Part shown: in pieces, positions 20,636 through 35,218 of the stretch
Layout of the letters: the number at the start of each line of letters is the position of its first letter
How positions within the stretch are numbered: the stretch's first letter is position 1
Origin: Numida meleagris
Lineage: Eukaryota > Chordata > Aves > Galliformes > Numididae
Direction of reading: 5' to 3'
Length of the DNA: 64,000 nt
Assembly (NCBI RefSeq): GCF_002078875.1
Contig: NC_034410.1
Span: 80,606,240 to 80,670,239, forward strand
Made by a program: the position numbers and the translations under genes
The notes under the pieces: model-generated
Database searches by the model: none
Told to the model about the DNA's origin: nothing
What the model saw: only the letters and a program-made list of their open reading frames with translations

Positions 20636-23600
20636 ATGAGGACTTCCTTCCCCTTCTGTTTCTTGCATGAGAAGAACTGTAAGGCTATGTATGTCTACAC
20701 TACACCAGTTAGTTAAGTGTCCCCAGAACATTTCCCCAAGTGCAAGTAGCACGAAACAGCTGGGATCTATGGCGATTAATTCTTTTACACTCCACCACAG
20801 GTGTTGCTGTAGGCAAGCTGAACATTGAGAATGGCGAGAATGGCTCTTCAAGTGATGTAAATCCTGAGCTGTGTCAAGAAACTATTTGGGATTAGCTAAT
20901 TTACATGCAGGGAACATAGGAATCAATTAGTGGAATAGACAATAAAATTCCAGTGCCTAAAAATACTCACTGGCTCTGATTGATCTACTAGCATAAACGC
21001 AGACTTAGAGGATTAAAGAACAAACCTAATCCTAGAGACAGATGTACTTCCCAACATTGCATATCATACCACGGGAAATCTGGAACCACACAGTATTCAC
21101 AGATTGACTCATTTTATACATACAATGGGGGGTCTTCAGTGATAAAGAAAATTTACGTTATTGTTTAACATCATTGACATACATATGCTAACCATCAAAC
21201 TAATTCAGAGCAATGACTGTGGTCTGTATAAATGTATATCACAAAATAAATATATTCATGGATATCCTCCTGATTTTTACCAACAGCTAAACTGTGTGTT
21301 TCAAGATATTACAAAATATAGGCTAACATATCACAATAAGTAAAAAGTAATAAAACATACTAAACAAATTGTACTGAATTCTGGTAATGAAATACTGGTT
21401 TAATTAAGTGTATTTTCACATTTTTAGTGAGTAATACCACTGCAATATTTATAGGTCTGACAAAATTATCCTATGTATTTTAACAGTATACCTTCTTCAG
21501 AACAATAAAGACCATGGTAGGGCAGTAAAACCTATGTAGTACAGTGGAGCCGGAACCATTGCCCAGCTTTTTCAACATTTTCTTCTGGGTGAAGACAGCA
21601 CTTTCAGAGCAAAGATTCCATCTTGAATACCAGTCTTCTTCTGAACAATAAAAGACTTCAAGATTGAATTCACAAGGACATTTAGGCTACCCCTCATGTT
21701 ACCCTAACAGCTGCATTCTTCCAGCAATTATTCCACTCTGAATTTAGATAATTAGTTAAGCTTATATGCTTTCCTGGCATCCTATCCTATCTGAATTCTC
21801 AGCATAATATAGTACTTGAAACAAAATATTTCGTTAGCCTAAAAAGTCATTTAATTATGCAGCATTATGTTGGATGAATGAAAAAGCACTATCACAAAGG
21901 CTACCAAGATTTTGTAGTGGATTTCTATACAGTTCTACTACTTCTGCCAAATGTAATTAAGACTTTCTATTTTATTTTTTAAGCTTATGAAAGGAAAACA
22001 GAAATTGAGGTATTTATTTTATTTTTTACCGTACCTTTCTCCATTAGTTCTTGAGAATAAGTCTTCCCTAAATTGATAGTCTGAAAATACCCTTCCCATG
22101 CTTTCACATAAGATTATATGCATGCTTTTAAACTGATTTGTGCATGCACCTCAGAGCTTTGGAAAAGCACATTTAAAAAATCTTTATAGAAAATGCATCA
22201 ATATTTAAACACATTAGATACTCTTGAACTTTTACCTTCAGCAGTTTTATTCAATTTGCATTAAAATGTATTTCTTTAAAGGTTGAGAAGGAACAGGAAC
22301 ATGGAGATACACTAAAAACAAACATAGGTGCTTACTTGAAAAGGTATTTTAGGTGAATATAAAGCTTCAAGTGCCTAGACATAAAGTTTCAAGAGCAGAC
22401 AGACCTAAATGGAATATTATGGGCTAGTATCTCAATAAGTGTAATGCATACAAGAAAGTAGAAAGCAAGGGAAGATATTTTGATGGAAGTTATACTTTCT
22501 GAATTCCCTAAAAACATCAGTGTAACTTTGCAAGTCTCAGAATTCAAAAACTGAATTTCTTACTGCTCTTTCAAAGCTTCTGAGTGATAAAGCAAAGTTT
22601 CTGTCAGTTTGAAAAATTTTAAATCAAATGAGAAGCCCTCTAACCATAACACAGGTAAAGTATTGCCTTATCTAATAAAGTAATTCAGGCATCAAGACCA
22701 AACTCTGTTTGGTACTATAGTGATTACCAAAACAAAGGAAGATTTGCCGAAGAGCTTCCTTGTTCTTCCTTAATCTGTAAGTTGTTATTTCTACTCAGAC
22801 AGAAGCATTTCTGAAGATAATAGTATTCTGTAGATCTCTACTGTATAAACCATTTCTTGGAATTTTCACATATGAATATTAAATAAATAAATAGCAACAA
22901 AAAAAAAATTGGCATTCTTCATGTATCTGCACAATAAAAATACAGATACCTAGCACCAACATTTTTGCAAGAATCATCTGACTAATTTTTTAAGACTACC
23001 TTCACAACTGGAGTCATTCCAAATCTCACCCAACTGTTGTTGCCAATACACTCAGCAAAAGATTTGTGTTTCCTCTTGGAGCTTTGAGATATCAACATGG
23101 GTACTCTCCACTACCTCAAGACTGATTACACAGACTTTAAGTTTTTATTTTTGCTAAAATAAAGATGGGTTCTGATTTTCTTGTACAGCTTAAAAGCCCA
23201 CAGATTTAAATTACCTGTGAGAAGAATATACTTTGCTACTGACACACACACCCTTGAGATGTAGCTGAAAAAGAATCATTACAGGAATCATGGTAACAGT
23301 TATATTGCACCTACTTGTGCTTAGAACATTTTTAAGCTTTGCTTAAAAGTCACAGTATCTGGGGTTTCTACAAGGTGACGAGATAGCCCATAGCTGTTTA
23401 GAATAAAAAAAAAGTGAACAGTACAGTGCCATATGCAAGGAAAACATAGGTTAAGATGTAGTAACAGGATCTACAAGGCATGAGTGCTTCGTAGCTTCTG
23501 AGGGTGGTGACATTTGAAATTAACCAATCACCAGCAATTGTCTTGCTGATGTAAGCTAGCAATAGCATTGCACCTGTTTAGCTTATTATTGTGCTGTTAG

Positions 23601-25380
23601 GAACACAGGGCACAGTGTGCTTAGGTAAAGGATAAAAATGTTCTTCTGCATTGCAAAATGTAAATCTGCCAGAGAAAGAGTGATCTTTTTTCCCATTCTA
23701 ATGTATTACTTAAAATAAAATTGTTCTCTGGCTTGTAATTCACCTAGAGGGCATCCCAAATTATTACATGGGAAATCAAGACCTATACTCCGCAATGAAA
23801 ACAAGTACATTAGACTAACAATCATCCTAAAAACAGATACATATATATACATATATAGTTTAGTGACTAGTCTAATTTTGCTAAACATGAATGTTACCTT
23901 TATTTATTTGATCTACAGGATGGTTATCTAGTCACAGAAGCTGTATATGGAATAAGCTTATTAGCTAGTCTAGTCAATTTGTTTGTTGACACGGAACATT
24001 TCCCCATAGCTTTTCCAGCTATTATGCAGCACTTAAAAAAAAAGAGTTTTTATTATATTCACAGCATACATTATCTCTTAGCATTATGAATTTTCTTTGA
24101 TGCTCTGTCCTTATTTTCATCTCTTGCCACTTTGCAACATGCTCTGTACCTAACTTAATTTTCTTTGCTTCTGGGTTTTAAAGCTACTTAGCATAACGTG
24201 GATGTTCTCAGTCAAATATTGCTCATACTCTGTGTAACTGAATCTCTCTGCTATATAGAACCTTATACAATTTTTGATTGAAATTTTTCTGTTAGAAATG
24301 GATTTGAAAGTAATTTAAGACCTTAACTTCATTAGAAAATCAGGGCAGCAAGGGGTCTTATCATCTTTGATGATTTATGCCTTAGACGTTAGGAATGTTT
24401 ATTTTTAGTGGTAGGCAAGCATAGGATTTGAATGTTTTTATGGAAACCTAGCAAATTCCAGAAGTTTTTTTGAGCAAATACAAAAATTCAAGTGTCAGAT
24501 AATATTTTCTTAATGAAATCTCACATACGAAGATAGGTAAGAAAAAAATGCAATGCTTTGTCAATTTGAGGAGGTGATAAGCACAGGATACATTTATAGT
24601 ATATGGATTTACATGAGTTAGAAAGAAAAGAATTAAATTCCTATTGCAGATATATTTGCTAAAGAGCACAACTACCATTTAAATATCCTAAGTTCTCAAA
24701 TAAACATCAAGTTTAACCATCTTTGTTAACGTGCTATTGTACAAGACTTAAGAGAATACAGTGTTTGTGATGACACTTGAAAATAATTAGAAAATAAGTC
24801 ATATTTACAAGAGATATAAAGGTGCAGATCTTCACTGCTGGTGATGGTAAACTATCTAAAATATCTGAAAAATATATTGGAAAGTCACAAGTAAAAGAAT
24901 AGCTCTTAAATAAGTGGAAGCAGAGGCAATCCAGCCAGGTACTGAACAAGACAGAGGAGACCGAACAAATATTTATATGACTTATCTATGTTTTTTATGG
25001 AAACTAATTTGCTTACTGAAAGCTAGATGGTTGAATAGAAGAACCTAGGGAAATTTCCTTGAGAAATCTCATATACAAAGTACATAGCAATATCCTACAA
25101 TTAATTAATCCTTTAATGTGAACCATAGGTAATCAAAACTGCACTACAAAGTGCATTTGAAAATGACAATGTATTTTACAAAGAAAGCAACAGCAAGTAA
25201 AAGAAAAAAAAATCAAAAACTCAAAATGTTACAATTTTGTATAGATTCAGCATGAGTAAAATGAGTACAGTAGCTAATATGTGGGTTCTTCATTGCATTG
25301 CATACAGAACACAAGGAATTAAATTCAAACTAGATACAAACAATACTTAGTGCATCATATAAATTGTAAAGGAAAAATGT

Positions 25381-25505
25381 GAGGGTTTAGTAAACAAGAG
25401 GGAGGAAGAAGATAAAGGATGTTAGAAGTGAGGATGGAGGAAAGACAGAGGAAGGATGGAAGGAAGCAGAAAGAAAGAGGGAGGGACTAAAACTAAAGAA
25501 ATAGC
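25381..25505. repeat. Purine-rich (GGAAGAAAGAGGGA-type) tract
   Basis: Nearly uninterrupted A/G over about 120 bases, an imperfect GGAA/GAAG simple repeat. No clean unit. Confidence 0.7.
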
Positions 25506-28500
25506 ATACTAAAAGAAACAAACAAAAATTAATCCTGGTTTGTTTTTTGTTTTTTTTTTTTTCCTAATGGTAAGATAACAGTGATGATATCTATGAAATA
25601 TATTTCTTATTTTTAATTATATACTGCCAGAATCTGGCTTTCTGGTCATGAGTCAGCATTTTTGCTAATAATCTTATTGATTTAAAGTACCATTAACTGT
25701 AGAACCACAAATCTCTTTCAATTCAAGACAAGACAGTTGATAACCATTAATTTTTCACAGAATACCTAAAACTCTATTAATCTCATCTGGAAACATTGCT
25801 TCTTTTTCACAATATAGTAAATGATATCTTTCAGCAATGAGTATAAGCAATGAGCACCCGTTCAAGTTGTAAGGCTCACTGTTGTCAGTGATTCTGGTAA
25901 ACTACAGATAGACAGATGAACATCTGCAGTAAATACCGCTACAAACTGTCAGTCCATTGCAAGACAAAGCAATAGACTTAAGAGTCTCAAGCCAAGGAAA
26001 GTTTATATTTTTTGAGGAAAAAATAAAAATAATCATTTTAACTCTGATACAGTTGTGGTGATTATTAAGAGACTGGGAGATCAGAAATTGTTCATAAAGC
26101 AGAATATCCAGAGAGCTTTTCTTATGTTTTCTTCTCTGATGGAGAAGACAATTCAACAATATTCCTCTCAATGAATATTTAAAATGTCAGTTTATTGAGT
26201 CATTTAAGACTCTTTGAACTCTGCATATTCACAATCTCAATAGTGTGCATGCTTCAGCTCTGCTAGGATCATGTACAGCAATAGTGCTATAATAAAGCAT
26301 CAGGAAACTGGTGTAAATAGGACGGCTAAAGCCTATTCCCTGCAAATTTTCTTTGTTATCATAGCTCTTACTTGAAGCCTAGTTCCAGGCATCGTGTATT
26401 CATCCATAACTGAGGTAAAGAGCTTTAACTTCATCCATCGCTGCCTCTACCTGACTTATGCCTCGCTACAAAGTTTTTGCAGCTGTGTTGTTTTCCCACC
26501 TGTGCACAATTAGCACAAGGAATCTTACTGATTGTTCAATGACTGTGATTGGACCTTCCTCAAAAGATCAACCCTCCAAAGGCTTTTAGAACACCAATAA
26601 AAAAATAAAGATTTTTAACAGAGAAAATTGTGTTTCCCACAGTTTGGGAAAACAGAGGAAGGTTGCTAAGCACTCCACGCTGCAGCCTTGGAATAAAATA
26701 TTTTCTTCCAGCCACCTCAGGAATCATTTCCTTAGCTGCAGCCAAGGTTGCCTCCAGTGTTGCCAGCTCTCAACTCCTGTCTTACCAGGCTCTCTTAAAG
26801 GAACAGGAGTAAGGAAACTGAAAAGGATAATGGGACAGTAATCCAACCATCATATAACCTCATGAAACAGGTATCCTTGCATGGCATGAGTTTGCAATTA
26901 AACTGCTCAGTTGGACAGCATTTCTTCCTCATAGATCTAGAGAGTTCTTCAGTATTGCATTACCTTGTTACCATATGCCAAAGTGGAGTGGACTGTGCCA
27001 TGTAAATTCAAATTTTGTTCCCATTATTCCTGCATCCTGTGTTGAGAGCATTGGCTTTGTTCCTGAGCAGGCCACACAGAGAGCTGCAGTCTCAGCTAGT
27101 GCTGTACCACAAGCAGTGCCCTCCCTGGAACAAAACAGCAATGAAGCACAGGCACACAAGGACTAAGGTTTTCTTGCCAGCTGAGAAGATGCTGGAAATA
27201 TCTTCCAATCTGCCTTTAGCACCATTTTATCCACACAAAAGAAGTAAGCATGCTCCCTAAACTACCCTTCTCAATATAGGCAAACTGACCAAGAGGCAAA
27301 TAGCTGCACAAAATTGAACGTCCCCTGACTCCAGAGATTTGCCTCTGTATTTCTGTGTAAAGGACTATGCCAATCAACCAACAATGTAACAGAACTAATC
27401 ATGTTAGTTAGATGTTTCTGCCCTTCACCCTGAAACTGGAGTTTCTGTGTCATATATAAGGCATAGTCAGATAACACAAATATTTGTAATGGTGATTAAA
27501 GCTGTTCATAAGGCACAAGCATTACTCATAGTTATAAATCTTATTATCCTTCAGTGAGCCATGAACACCTGTGCAGTCACAGCTCATTTTGAAAATACGC
27601 AGTTCTACACCCTTCAAAATGTAACCCAGAATACAAATTTAAATCATAGCAATTTATTTAAAAGAACACATTTTGAGTTTGATGGAGAAACTTGCTTTTT
27701 CAAACCACAACTATTTTACTCACTGGAAGAACAATCCAAAAAAAATGCAAACTTGTTTATTACTATGAATGCCATTGTGATACAAATCATATACTCAGCA
27801 GAAACATTCAATTCAATAACAAAATTTTTAAAAATGTATTTTTGTTCTTCAGTGACATTCCGCTACAGAGACAAGAACAGCTGCATACCACACAAGTGCC
27901 TAGTATCCTTTAAAGTTGAATAATATCTAAGCTTAGATGATTGCCCTGAATCAGTAGAATATCACAATTTTCTTTCAGATTTCTCTCTAGTAATATTTTT
28001 CCTTTTAAATACATAATTTTTTTCCAAACCACTCTTGTCAACAAGTCCTGATAAGAATCAAAGAGCAGAATTATATTTTTCAGAGACTGTATGGAAAAAT
28101 ATTAAAATTTTATATTTCTCAAGAGAGAAGTATAAAGTGAAATGCCTATCATAATTGTGGTATAACTGCATTAGGAGTGACCTTACAGGCATTCAAGAAA
28201 TTTTTAATTGAAGAATAATGCACAAAACTAACAATATAATAATACACCTGTAATAATTTCCAAATCTGTTGCAGACAATTACATATATTTTCATTGTTTT
28301 TTCCCTAATATTTTTTTAAATCTTCCAATTCTCCCTAACAATGCTATGTTTACTTGATGTTAGATGTGCCCAGATGTTATGGAGAGATTCAGAGCAATTC
28401 CTTCTAGAAGAGGTGTACATTATCAGCAAAAGCAGGTTTGCTGCTTTGATTGAAATAATGTTATAGGTGCATAGACACTGCCTCTGACAAACAGCATGAG

Positions 28501-31500
28501 AAAAAGCATCACATGATGCCAAAATACGAGGCTGGTTTTTTTCTAAGAAGTTTAACAACATTTTGGGTCTTCTCATGATAGCAACGAAACTCAGTTTAAG
28601 CCTCTTACTAATTTCAATAGGGTATGAAACATTTCCTTAATTAGCAAAATCATATTCATGTCTACTGCTTGAACCAAACATTTGTACAGTTGCCTTCAGC
28701 TAAATTAGCTACCAGTACAGTAGTGTCAATATTTCTCATTAATTTCATAATTTGTTAATCCAAGTACTAAACTTGAAACTTAGACAATATTTTAGAAAAC
28801 ACTTTCAGAAAATAGTATAAATTTTAAAGTCACTTACACAAAGCACTCAGTCTTAAAACACTCTTGCACTTTCTGCTTTAACATTGGTTGACAGAATAAT
28901 GACACATTGCAAAATTTAAGTAATGTAACTAATAGTATTATATTGGGGGTATTATGAGTCAAATGTACAAGGCAAAATATTCTTTATGAATAACATGATA
29001 ACTTTTCATGACAAATCATACTATTATTATTCATCTTCAAATAATGGGAACAAGAATTATAAAATTTTCTGGGAAGGTATCAGAACTCTTTCCAATGAAC
29101 TAGAAATACTGAGTCTTTTCTCACTTTTCTGAGTTAAGAAACAATTATGATACAATAGAGCTATTGAAAAATATTGTTCTCAACTCCGGGAAGCTAGTTA
29201 AAAGGTAAAAGCAGTGAGTGAACACTCCATATTAATGTCGTGGAATCTAGAAAGAAAATAGGCATAATAGACAGAACAAAGTCCACGTAAGACTTTATTG
29301 TTTTGGAAAAGGATAGTCAAGCATAATAGCTAATAATAGCAATGACAGTGGTGGAAATCTACTACAGAATCTTAGGATCAGACTGAAATATGATTTGAAA
29401 GAACTTACATTTTCAGAGAGGTTAATATTGAAATTGTTTGACTGAGATAGACTAAATACCTAAATTATTGCGAGAATTTGTTCACCAGTATATCACAGAG
29501 CATTATTCCTTGAGAGATACAATAACTGATACTTCTGAAATTGCCTCTGATGTTATTTTTAGAATGATCTTGACAAACAATATGTTCTGGAAAAATGGGT
29601 CATGAACCTAGTCATTGTGACTTGAATCTGAGCAAAACATATAAAACTAGCCCTGTAAATAACATTCTCCATTTCAAGCTACAGGGTAAAGTACTGTGGA
29701 ATAAAGTCAATGAAGTGAGCTGGTCTGAGAAAAGAAGCCAGTACAGGAATCAAGGGAGTCAAAGTCAAGAAACCTCTTCCCATTTTCCCAGGTTTTTATT
29801 AACAGACTGGAATAAAACTGCTTGGTTAGCAGAGCTGCTAATGGAGGAGGTGCAATAAATCTTTCAACTTCTAACAGCAAACACTTCAGGTAAACTACTC
29901 CCTAGCAAAATGTCAGTCTAAAATTGATTAACACAGAAGAGATGAATTGCTAAACTCTGCCCCCCACCAATACCTCTGTCAGATAATAATAATACTAATT
30001 TAAACAACAATTTAAACAAACGAAAAAACAAGCCTGTTACTAAAACCTGAACTTGGAAAGAAACAGGAAAAGCTTTCAGAATCTTTCATTTATGTCTTCT
30101 AGGCACAACCCTAATGTTATAATGTTATAATGTTTGTATATATAGTCTACAAAGTCAGACTTTTCATTACAAGTTTTTTTTTCTTGTTATTAATTCTGCT
30201 AATATTGCAGGAATATTTTCAACAATAACCTCACCTAAAGCCAGATAGATTTAATGGCATGAATTGTTGACATAACTAATTCAGTTCACCATATAAATCT
30301 GAAGACGTCACATGTAAAACTGAACATGCAACAAAAAAGTTAAGCATACTGAAGTGTTACTGTCTGAAGGACGTGTTGGACTATCACTACAGGGAAACTG
30401 ATATACAAATAGTTGTGGAGCAGTGAGATAAGAGCAACATTTCTTGGCAAATACTAGAAAATTGAAGGACACTATTTCCTTTAATATGGTTTAGTTTTGT
30501 TGGGTATTGCTATATACTGGAGAATATGGAAATATATTAGCTTATGGTTTGCACAGGAATTTCTTAATATGAAAGAAACTTGCCTAGAGGTATAGACAAC
30601 AACACATCATATAGGTGAAATAAATGATGGTGCAGTATGCCTCTATCCCTGCTACCAAGTTATGATTCTAACTGTAACATGTAGTTCAACCTTTAGAATT
30701 CAAGCTTGAAAAATATGTACTTTTCAACTCAGCTCTGTTCTAGCCAAGGCACAACTGATTCTCTAACCAGCTATGCTAAAGTCAAGCATTGTATAGCAAA
30801 GCTATTTCTTTCATAATCTTGTATTGAAGTGAGTGACCACAAATTTCTGCATGGAGGTGCTGCCACTCCAGACTCTTGTCTAAAAAAGATTACTGGCTTG
30901 GCTGAGAAAGAGTGTTGGAGTGCATTGTAGTGGCAGCACTGCCAGAGAAAACAAACTTCATTCTCAGGAAATCAAATTTGGACTGCATTTGTAGCTCAAA
31001 TTTAAATTTTAAATTTTGGAATCAAGGAATATTTTTGTTCATTTCTACTCATAAAGATGAGAGAATAGAAGTTGAACAGACTTAATAATGCATGTTTTGT
31101 TTAGCAGAAAAAAAGAAGAAAATAGGAATTTTACAACTTTTATAACATTCAGCATACTTTGAATGATTTAGTAAAAGGACTTGCGTATTCTCTCCTTTTA
31201 CACGCATAATCTTTCAACATGAATGAGACATCACCTTTAAGATTCAATTATCTCACTGCGTTACTATAGCAACTCACAGGGAAGGTGCATTAAGCAACAT
31301 TCAACAACTGCAGAAAAACCCACTCTAATTTATAAACAGTCTATAAATGAAAGAAAAATCTCTCTTTAATTTTTCACTTCCTAATTTTGATGACTATATA
31401 AAGCAACTAAAGATGGCTGTTTGTAACACAAGATTGATGCTGCCTGTAGAGCACAGAAGAACAGCCAAATTTGGAGTAAGAGCAACATTCAGATGAATGA

Positions 31501-33768
31501 CTAATTCTTCATTAAACCTGGTGATAGAAGATCTCTTTGAACCTAATCTAATTTTCAAATTAAAACCACCATGATGCCAGCCATGAAAAACTGACAAAGT
31601 TTCACTAAATTCAATGGAGCAAAGCCAATTTACATTTGCAAAAGCTCTTAGCATTTTTTGAAATAACAATACTTTTTTTCCAGGATAAGAAGACTTGTTG
31701 ATAATACTCACAAAAGTGAATGGGCAACTCTGAAATAAAGAAGATGGCAAGTATTTCGATCAAGTAAAATTCAAAATTGAGTTCAAATTATTTTTGCATT
31801 TAATGTTGAGATGAAATCCCTGCCCTAACATTAGTAAGTGCACACCTATACACTCAGTTTTCAGAGTGTGATCTGAAAAGGCAACAGTTGCTGTCAATGC
31901 CCACTGTTGAACATATTTTTTAATTATTATTATTATTTTAAATAAAGAAACAGACTTACATGTTTAATGTTCTACTTTGACTTGAATATATTTGGCCTGT
32001 AACAAATATACTTTCTAACTTGTACTATGGTATATTTTTTGGTCTGCCTGATGGAATCTCTTTATTCTCAACAAAATATTTATATAGGAAGTAGTCTTTA
32101 CTATCACCTATGGATTCTTCTTCGAAATGCAGTGTAATTCAATACATGTTTGCAATATGCAAACTATGTGTGCAGCCCACTTTCAAAGCAGAGCTTTCCA
32201 AGACAGCATTCGTATGGAAGAACATGTACATCTATAGAAAATGACAGCAAATAGGTCAGATTCTGTATGTGCTGTGTTAGCACTCTCCTATTTTCATTTT
32301 CTGATTTTTCCCTTAGGATTGTTGAAATGAAGTCTGAAGTTATAAAATAAGAGAGCTCGGAGGGTGCTGAGAAGGTCATCCACCATCATTCTTCTGTTTG
32401 AAATTGTTTACAATATCTGCCTTCATTTTTATCATGTTCCTTCTCAATACATTGTCTTGACCTTTATTAAGTACAACAAAGGTTGTCACTTTCTTTATCT
32501 TTTAAATAAATACAACGTTGAAGATAAATAGAACTGAAATCAGAATTAGCATAAGAGCTTTAAAACTTCAGTAACAATACTGCTTCTCCTTTAGTGAGAA
32601 ACTGGTGTCAAATTATGGGTCATCAAAATAGAAAGCTGGAGGTTATCAGAGCAGTAGATAAGTGGGAAGAAAAATGCTATACATTCATAAACCTACATAT
32701 ATGTAGAAAGATGAAGGGACTGACATGAGGTGCTAAGAAACTGAAAAGCGCAATATGATGGGTCTCACTCCTCGAGTTCAGGAACAGTGGAAGGTGAAAA
32801 TGATTTCTGAAAGTTAGACGGGTATGGTACTTTTTCCAGTGTATTACTGGTTTCTTCTAGTATTGTCGTTAACATTTTTAGCTACCACTAAACCTTTAAT
32901 ATCAGACTACGCCAGTGTGTGACTTATTGCTTGAACTATTTAGAAGCTTAAAAAAAATTAAAATTCAGCATGAACCTAGTGGGATTTTGTTCTGAAAGTT
33001 CGATTATACCCGAGATTAAATTTAAGGAGATCAAGACTAAACCGTCAAAGGGTATCTCAGCACAGCTCCTTCAAAGTCCATTTGATTTCTGCGCTAAGAC
33101 TTTCTGAAGGTCCTGCAATTGTCAACAATACAAAATTGAGCTGGGTCAATCTAGTTGTTCCATGATTCACAAACAAATGAAGGTTGGCTTCCTCAGTGTC
33201 ATAAGGTTGAACTTCCATATCACTTAATTTTTAAGAAGTGCTAAACTGCATTATCTACATATTTGTAAAGCCTCTCTTCTCTGCTGGCCCTTTATTTTCA
33301 TAAAATACATTAGAACTTAGTCTTTGAGATCTTTATACTTCATTCAGTTTCATCCACACTGAATACAAGAATTGAAAAATTGCAGGACAAGGTCAATGAC
33401 ACAAGAGAAATGGAACAAGATGCATTTATTCAGAAAACTTCAGTATAAGAGCTTTTCTTTTTCTAGATGTGCCCAAATGCTTAAACACACAAGATCAAGA
33501 AGTTCTCACTTTGTTACATTTAAGCTGATGTAATTCGTTCTCATGGAAAATTTTTTTCTGTTTCACAAGAAAAATTATATATATTTATTTATGGAATTTC
33601 CTAGAGAATTTAAATGCCATAATTTCCACAGTCCTTTTTGCAAGTCTTAATTTTTCAGTGTTACTACAGTAATTCTTTTAGATATTGTCTTAGTCAAACT
33701 AACTTGCTTCCTTCTGAAGCAGATCTAATTATCAGAATTTTGTTATTTTACAAATAATATAATAAGAC

Positions 33769-33792
33769 TTTTTTTTTTTTTTTTTTTTTTTG
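33769..33792. repeat. Poly(T), about 24 bases
   Basis: Uninterrupted T-run. A second, longer one follows about 190 bases downstream. No retrogene body was recognised next to either on the minus strand. Confidence 0.95.
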
Positions 33793-33980
33793 TCTCTGTA
33801 GCCTTATCATTGCCTGTATAATTTAAAATAAGTAGGCAAACATTTTTCTGGAGTGAAAACAATGTTCAGATTTATCAGATCAACTGCAGTAGAAGTTGCA
33901 GTGAAATATCTTTAAACACAAAATAAAATGAAAGAAATGAAAAGCCAAGTGGAAAGAAGAAAAGGAGACCAAATTTTTAA

Positions 33981-34008
33981 TTTTTTTTTTTTTTTTTTTT
34001 TTTTTTTT
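33981..34008. repeat. Poly(T), about 28 bases
   Basis: Longest homopolymer in the window. Preceded by TTTTTAA and followed by GTCCAAG. Confidence 0.95.
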
Positions 34009-35157
34009 GTCCAAGAAGACTGATAATTAGATGTAGACTTAAGTTCTGAGGGAAAAGGAAGACTGGGTTGATGTGACAGTGGAACAGGACAGAGCTATCC
34101 ACAAACTAATTGGATCTGGTTAGCTTTTGTTAACTGAAATCACAGACTACAAATAACTTCTCCAATTTTCATACCCCATGCAAGGTTTCTTATGATTTTA
34201 TGTGTCAAAATGTAAAAAGAGTGTGCCACAGAAGAAAATTGATCATTTTGTTACAGCTGAAAAATTGACTGTTATTCCTCCATAATCTCAGATGTAGGCA
34301 TATATCTGAATTTCTGTGGGAGTTCTGTGGGAGTTCTATCTTATTCATAAATGTGTCAGGAATAAATTATGGTTAGATAATTAAAAAAGATCATCATAAT
34401 GTGCACGTGTACGTTTTGAAATTGAAGGTCACTCTGGCAATCTTAATTCAGTTATTTTCTGCCTCTTGAGCTTGCTATGCTTTCTAAGCTTCATGGTTAT
34501 AGTTTCATGCCTGTTGATTGATGTATTTTACATTACATTCACCAAATAATCTTAAGTAAATAAGGGAGGTAAATGGATTTGTAAAAGCAGACCAGACTTC
34601 TATTCCCTATGTTTGAAGTGTTTTATAAATATTGCTGTTAGTACATCATAATTCTGCTGTACAATGTAATCTATAAAACCGAGCTACACTTCGCAGCTCG
34701 CTTTCTCTTCGTGTGTTGTTGAATCAGGCAAGTACTTCATCATGTAAAAATTTTTGCCCACCTTGAACTTTATAGAAATAGGTCTTATTTACAGCAATAC
34801 ATATTTTCAATACTTTTCACTTTCCAAACTATTCTGATAATGACTTTTCTTTTCATATGCAAGAGATTCCATCAACAATATGATTACTTTTATACAGCCC
34901 AGTGACTATTTTGGAAATAGTTCCTTATTATGTATAAGATAAATGCTTAGCAGATAACGTTTATTAAAATTAAATACTTACATTACAAAAATAAAGTTGC
35001 TTAATAGAGGAACAGATGGCTAATGGGCTGTGACTAGCCACAAATGAGTTGTGAATATTACAGCAAGAATCTATCAACAGATAGGAAATTATTCAGGACA
35101 AGGGCTAATTGCCTGGAGTCAATACACAATGTAATTTTAAACAATTTCCTTTTGAAA

Positions 35158-35218
35158 TTTTTCTTTCTCTTTCTCTCTCTCTCTTTTATTTTTTCTCTCT
35201 CTCTTTTTTTTTTTTCCC
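35158..35218. repeat. Pyrimidine-rich CT/T tract
   Basis: Low-complexity run of TTTCTCTCTCTCT units merging into poly(T), strongly strand-asymmetric. The minus-strand frame across it is Lys/Glu/Arg rich purely because of the repeat. Confidence 0.85.

Noticed and set aside
27561..27923. 120-codon plus-strand frame
   Set aside because: Asn/Thr/Phe-rich composition expected from AT-rich DNA, and no domain.
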